From Psychrobacter urativorans (GTDB taxonomy: Bacteria > Pseudomonadota > Gammaproteobacteria > Pseudomonadales > Moraxellaceae): a DNA stretch of 64,000 nucleotides. Made by a program: the position numbers and the translations under genes. Positions 62,933 to 64,000 of the stretch are shown here, piece by piece; within the stretch, counting starts at the first letter, position 1, and the number at the start of each line of letters is the position of its first letter. The stretch is from NCBI RefSeq assembly GCF_001298525.1, contig NZ_CP012678.1:2356001-2420000 (forward strand). Reading direction: 5' to 3'. The notes under the pieces were generated by a model that was not told the DNA's origin, made no database searches, and saw only the letters and a list, made by a program, of their open reading frames with translations.

Positions 62933-64000
62933 TTACATGTAGTTTTCGATACTTGGGCAAGAGCACATCAAGTTTTTATCGCCATACACATCATCAACGC
63001 GAGCCACACTTGGCCAGAACTTATTGTTGCGAATGTATGCTAATGGGAATGCGGCTTCATCACGGCTGTATGGATAATCCCACTCACCATTAGTGATCAT
63101 CGCAGCAGTATGCGGTGCATTTACTAATGGGTTGTTCTCTAGCGACCAGCCATCTGTACCAGCTTTTGCTTTTAAGGCTTCAGCTTTGATAGATTTAAGC
63201 GCATCGATAAAGCGGTCAATCTCTTCTTTAGATTCAGACTCTGTCGGCTCAATCATTAAGGTGCCCGCTACTGGGAAGCTCATAGTTGGTGCATGGAAAC
63301 CATAATCCATTAAGCGTTTGGCAATATCAGTTTCAGTAATGCCAGTTTCTTCTTTTAGCGGACGAATATCGATGATACATTCGTGCGCCACATGACCTTC
63401 TTTACCTGCATACAGAACAGGATAGTCATCTTTAAGTTTCGCGGCAACATAGTTGGCATTCAATAGCGCAAGATTGGTTGACTGTAGCAGACCATCACGA
63501 CCCATCATGGCGATATACATCCATGAAATAGGTAAGATGCTGGCAGAACCATAAGGTGCTGCTGATACCGCTGAGCAATCTTTTTGGGCGTTATGTACTG
63601 GGAACAATTTATGGTTAGCCATAAACGGTGCCAAATGTGCCTGCATACCGATAGGACCCATACCTGGACCACCGCCGCCATGAGGAATACAGAAGGTTTT
63701 ATGCAAGTTCATGTGCAATACATCAGCACCCACGTCAGCGGGTTGCATGATCGCAACCTGTGCGTTCATGTTCGCGCCATCCATATACACCTGACCGCCG
63801 TGCTTATGAATAAGGTCACAGATATCGCGAATACCTTCTTCAAACACACCATGCGTTGATGGGTACGTAATCATCAAGGCACCAAGATTGTCGCTATGTT
63901 CTTCACATTTAGCGGTCAAATCAGCGATATCAACGTTACCATTATCATCGGTTTTTACGACAACGACTTTCATGCCCATCATCATAGCGGTTGCTGGGTT
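62933..64000 (-). CDS. gcvP: glycine dehydrogenase (decarboxylating), P protein, C-terminal part
   Basis: The P protein of the glycine cleavage system, a PLP enzyme that decarboxylates glycine and passes the aminomethyl group to H protein lipoyl. Only the last 355 or so residues are in the window; the frame stays open to the right edge, so the gene continues beyond it. The PLP Lys is in [18 protein letters not shown], followed by the glycine-rich [17 protein letters not shown] and [10 protein letters not shown] further support the family. The C-terminus is complete. Monocistronic or last in its operon by the terminator. Confidence 0.97.
   Translation of the reverse strand, partial: NPATAMMMGMKVVVVKTDDNGNVDIADLTAKCEEHSDNLGALMITYPSTHGVFEEGIRDICDLIHKHGGQVYMDGANMNAQVAIMQPADVGADVLHMNLHKTFCIPHGGGGPGMGPIGMQAHLAPFMANHKLFPVHNAQKDCSAVSAAPYGSASILPISWMYIAMMGRDGLLQSTNLALLNANYVAAKLKDDYPVLYAGKEGHVAHECIIDIRPLKEETGITETDIAKRLMDYGFHAPTMSFPVAGTLMIEPTESESKEEIDRFIDALKSIKAEALKAKAGTDGWSLENNPLVNAPHTAAMITNGEWDYPYSRDEAAFPLAYIRNNKFWPSVARVDDVYGDKNLMCSCPSIENYM

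Noticed and set aside
1..64000. tRNA, rRNA, CRISPR, insertion sequence or prophage genes
   Set aside because: None seen on either strand; all sizeable repeats are the short hairpins and direct repeats listed.

Overview
The window looks like a chromosomal segment of a Moraxellaceae gammaproteobacterium, most likely Psychrobacter (genus is inference). The basis is moderate AT richness, an E. coli-like AcnB, LolCD, a cbb3 oxidase of the proteobacterial NOQP type, RecR/YbaB, and protein style typical of that family. Gene density is high. I see no rRNA, tRNA, IS element, CRISPR array or prophage.

Layout. 1-6.4 kb: acnB with its own terminator, a DUF805 membrane protein, a small exported protein, an enoyl-CoA hydratase and an alpha/beta hydrolase. 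6.5-25.6 kb: a large tellurium-resistance-type (Ter) island. It holds a four-gene minus-strand set (PRTase_2-TRSP, HAD phosphatase, PRTase_1-PELOTA, CitE-like lyase), a triple-RidA fusion, an ATP-grasp ligase followed by a NYN-LOTUS RNA-binding/nuclease protein, and a divergent TerA. These are followed by a LytS-type kinase and LytTR regulator facing a YfcC-family transporter, then TerZ, an AIM24-like protein, TerE, a DUF475 (TerC-like) membrane protein and TerD. Comparative genomics has predicted that the PRTase/HAD/CitE/ATP-grasp set makes a nucleoside-like metabolite used together with calcium-binding TerD proteins. Here it is joined by two components I do not regard as standard (three fused RidA domains and NYN-LOTUS). 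This is the best candidate for an under-described system.

25.8-34.6 kb: rlmL, an MscS channel, a dihydrolipoamide-dehydrogenase-like flavoprotein, a one-Cys Bcp peroxiredoxin, a small exported Cys-rich protein, queC and, divergently, ttcA. 34.7-40.8 kb: high-affinity respiration, with ccoNOQP and then ccoG and ccoH on the minus strand, preceded by a weak FNR-like box. 40.8-42.1 kb is a 1.27 kb non-coding stretch with a 13-bp inverted repeat. 42-57.6 kb: an SCP2-domain protein, an unrecognised 325-aa protein, lolC-lolD, DUF2062, comEC (nuclease-like domain apparently degenerate), sppA, an alpha/beta hydrolase, a CPBP protease, dusA, an MFS transporter and a phospholipase-D lipoprotein. 58-64 kb: metZ, ybaB-recR (recR has a TTG start behind a long hairpin), rnd, a lipase-like hydrolase and the C-terminal part of gcvP running off the right edge.

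Starts were re-chosen where a Shine-Dalgarno sequence or family alignment argued for it. All functions are by sequence recognition without database searches.
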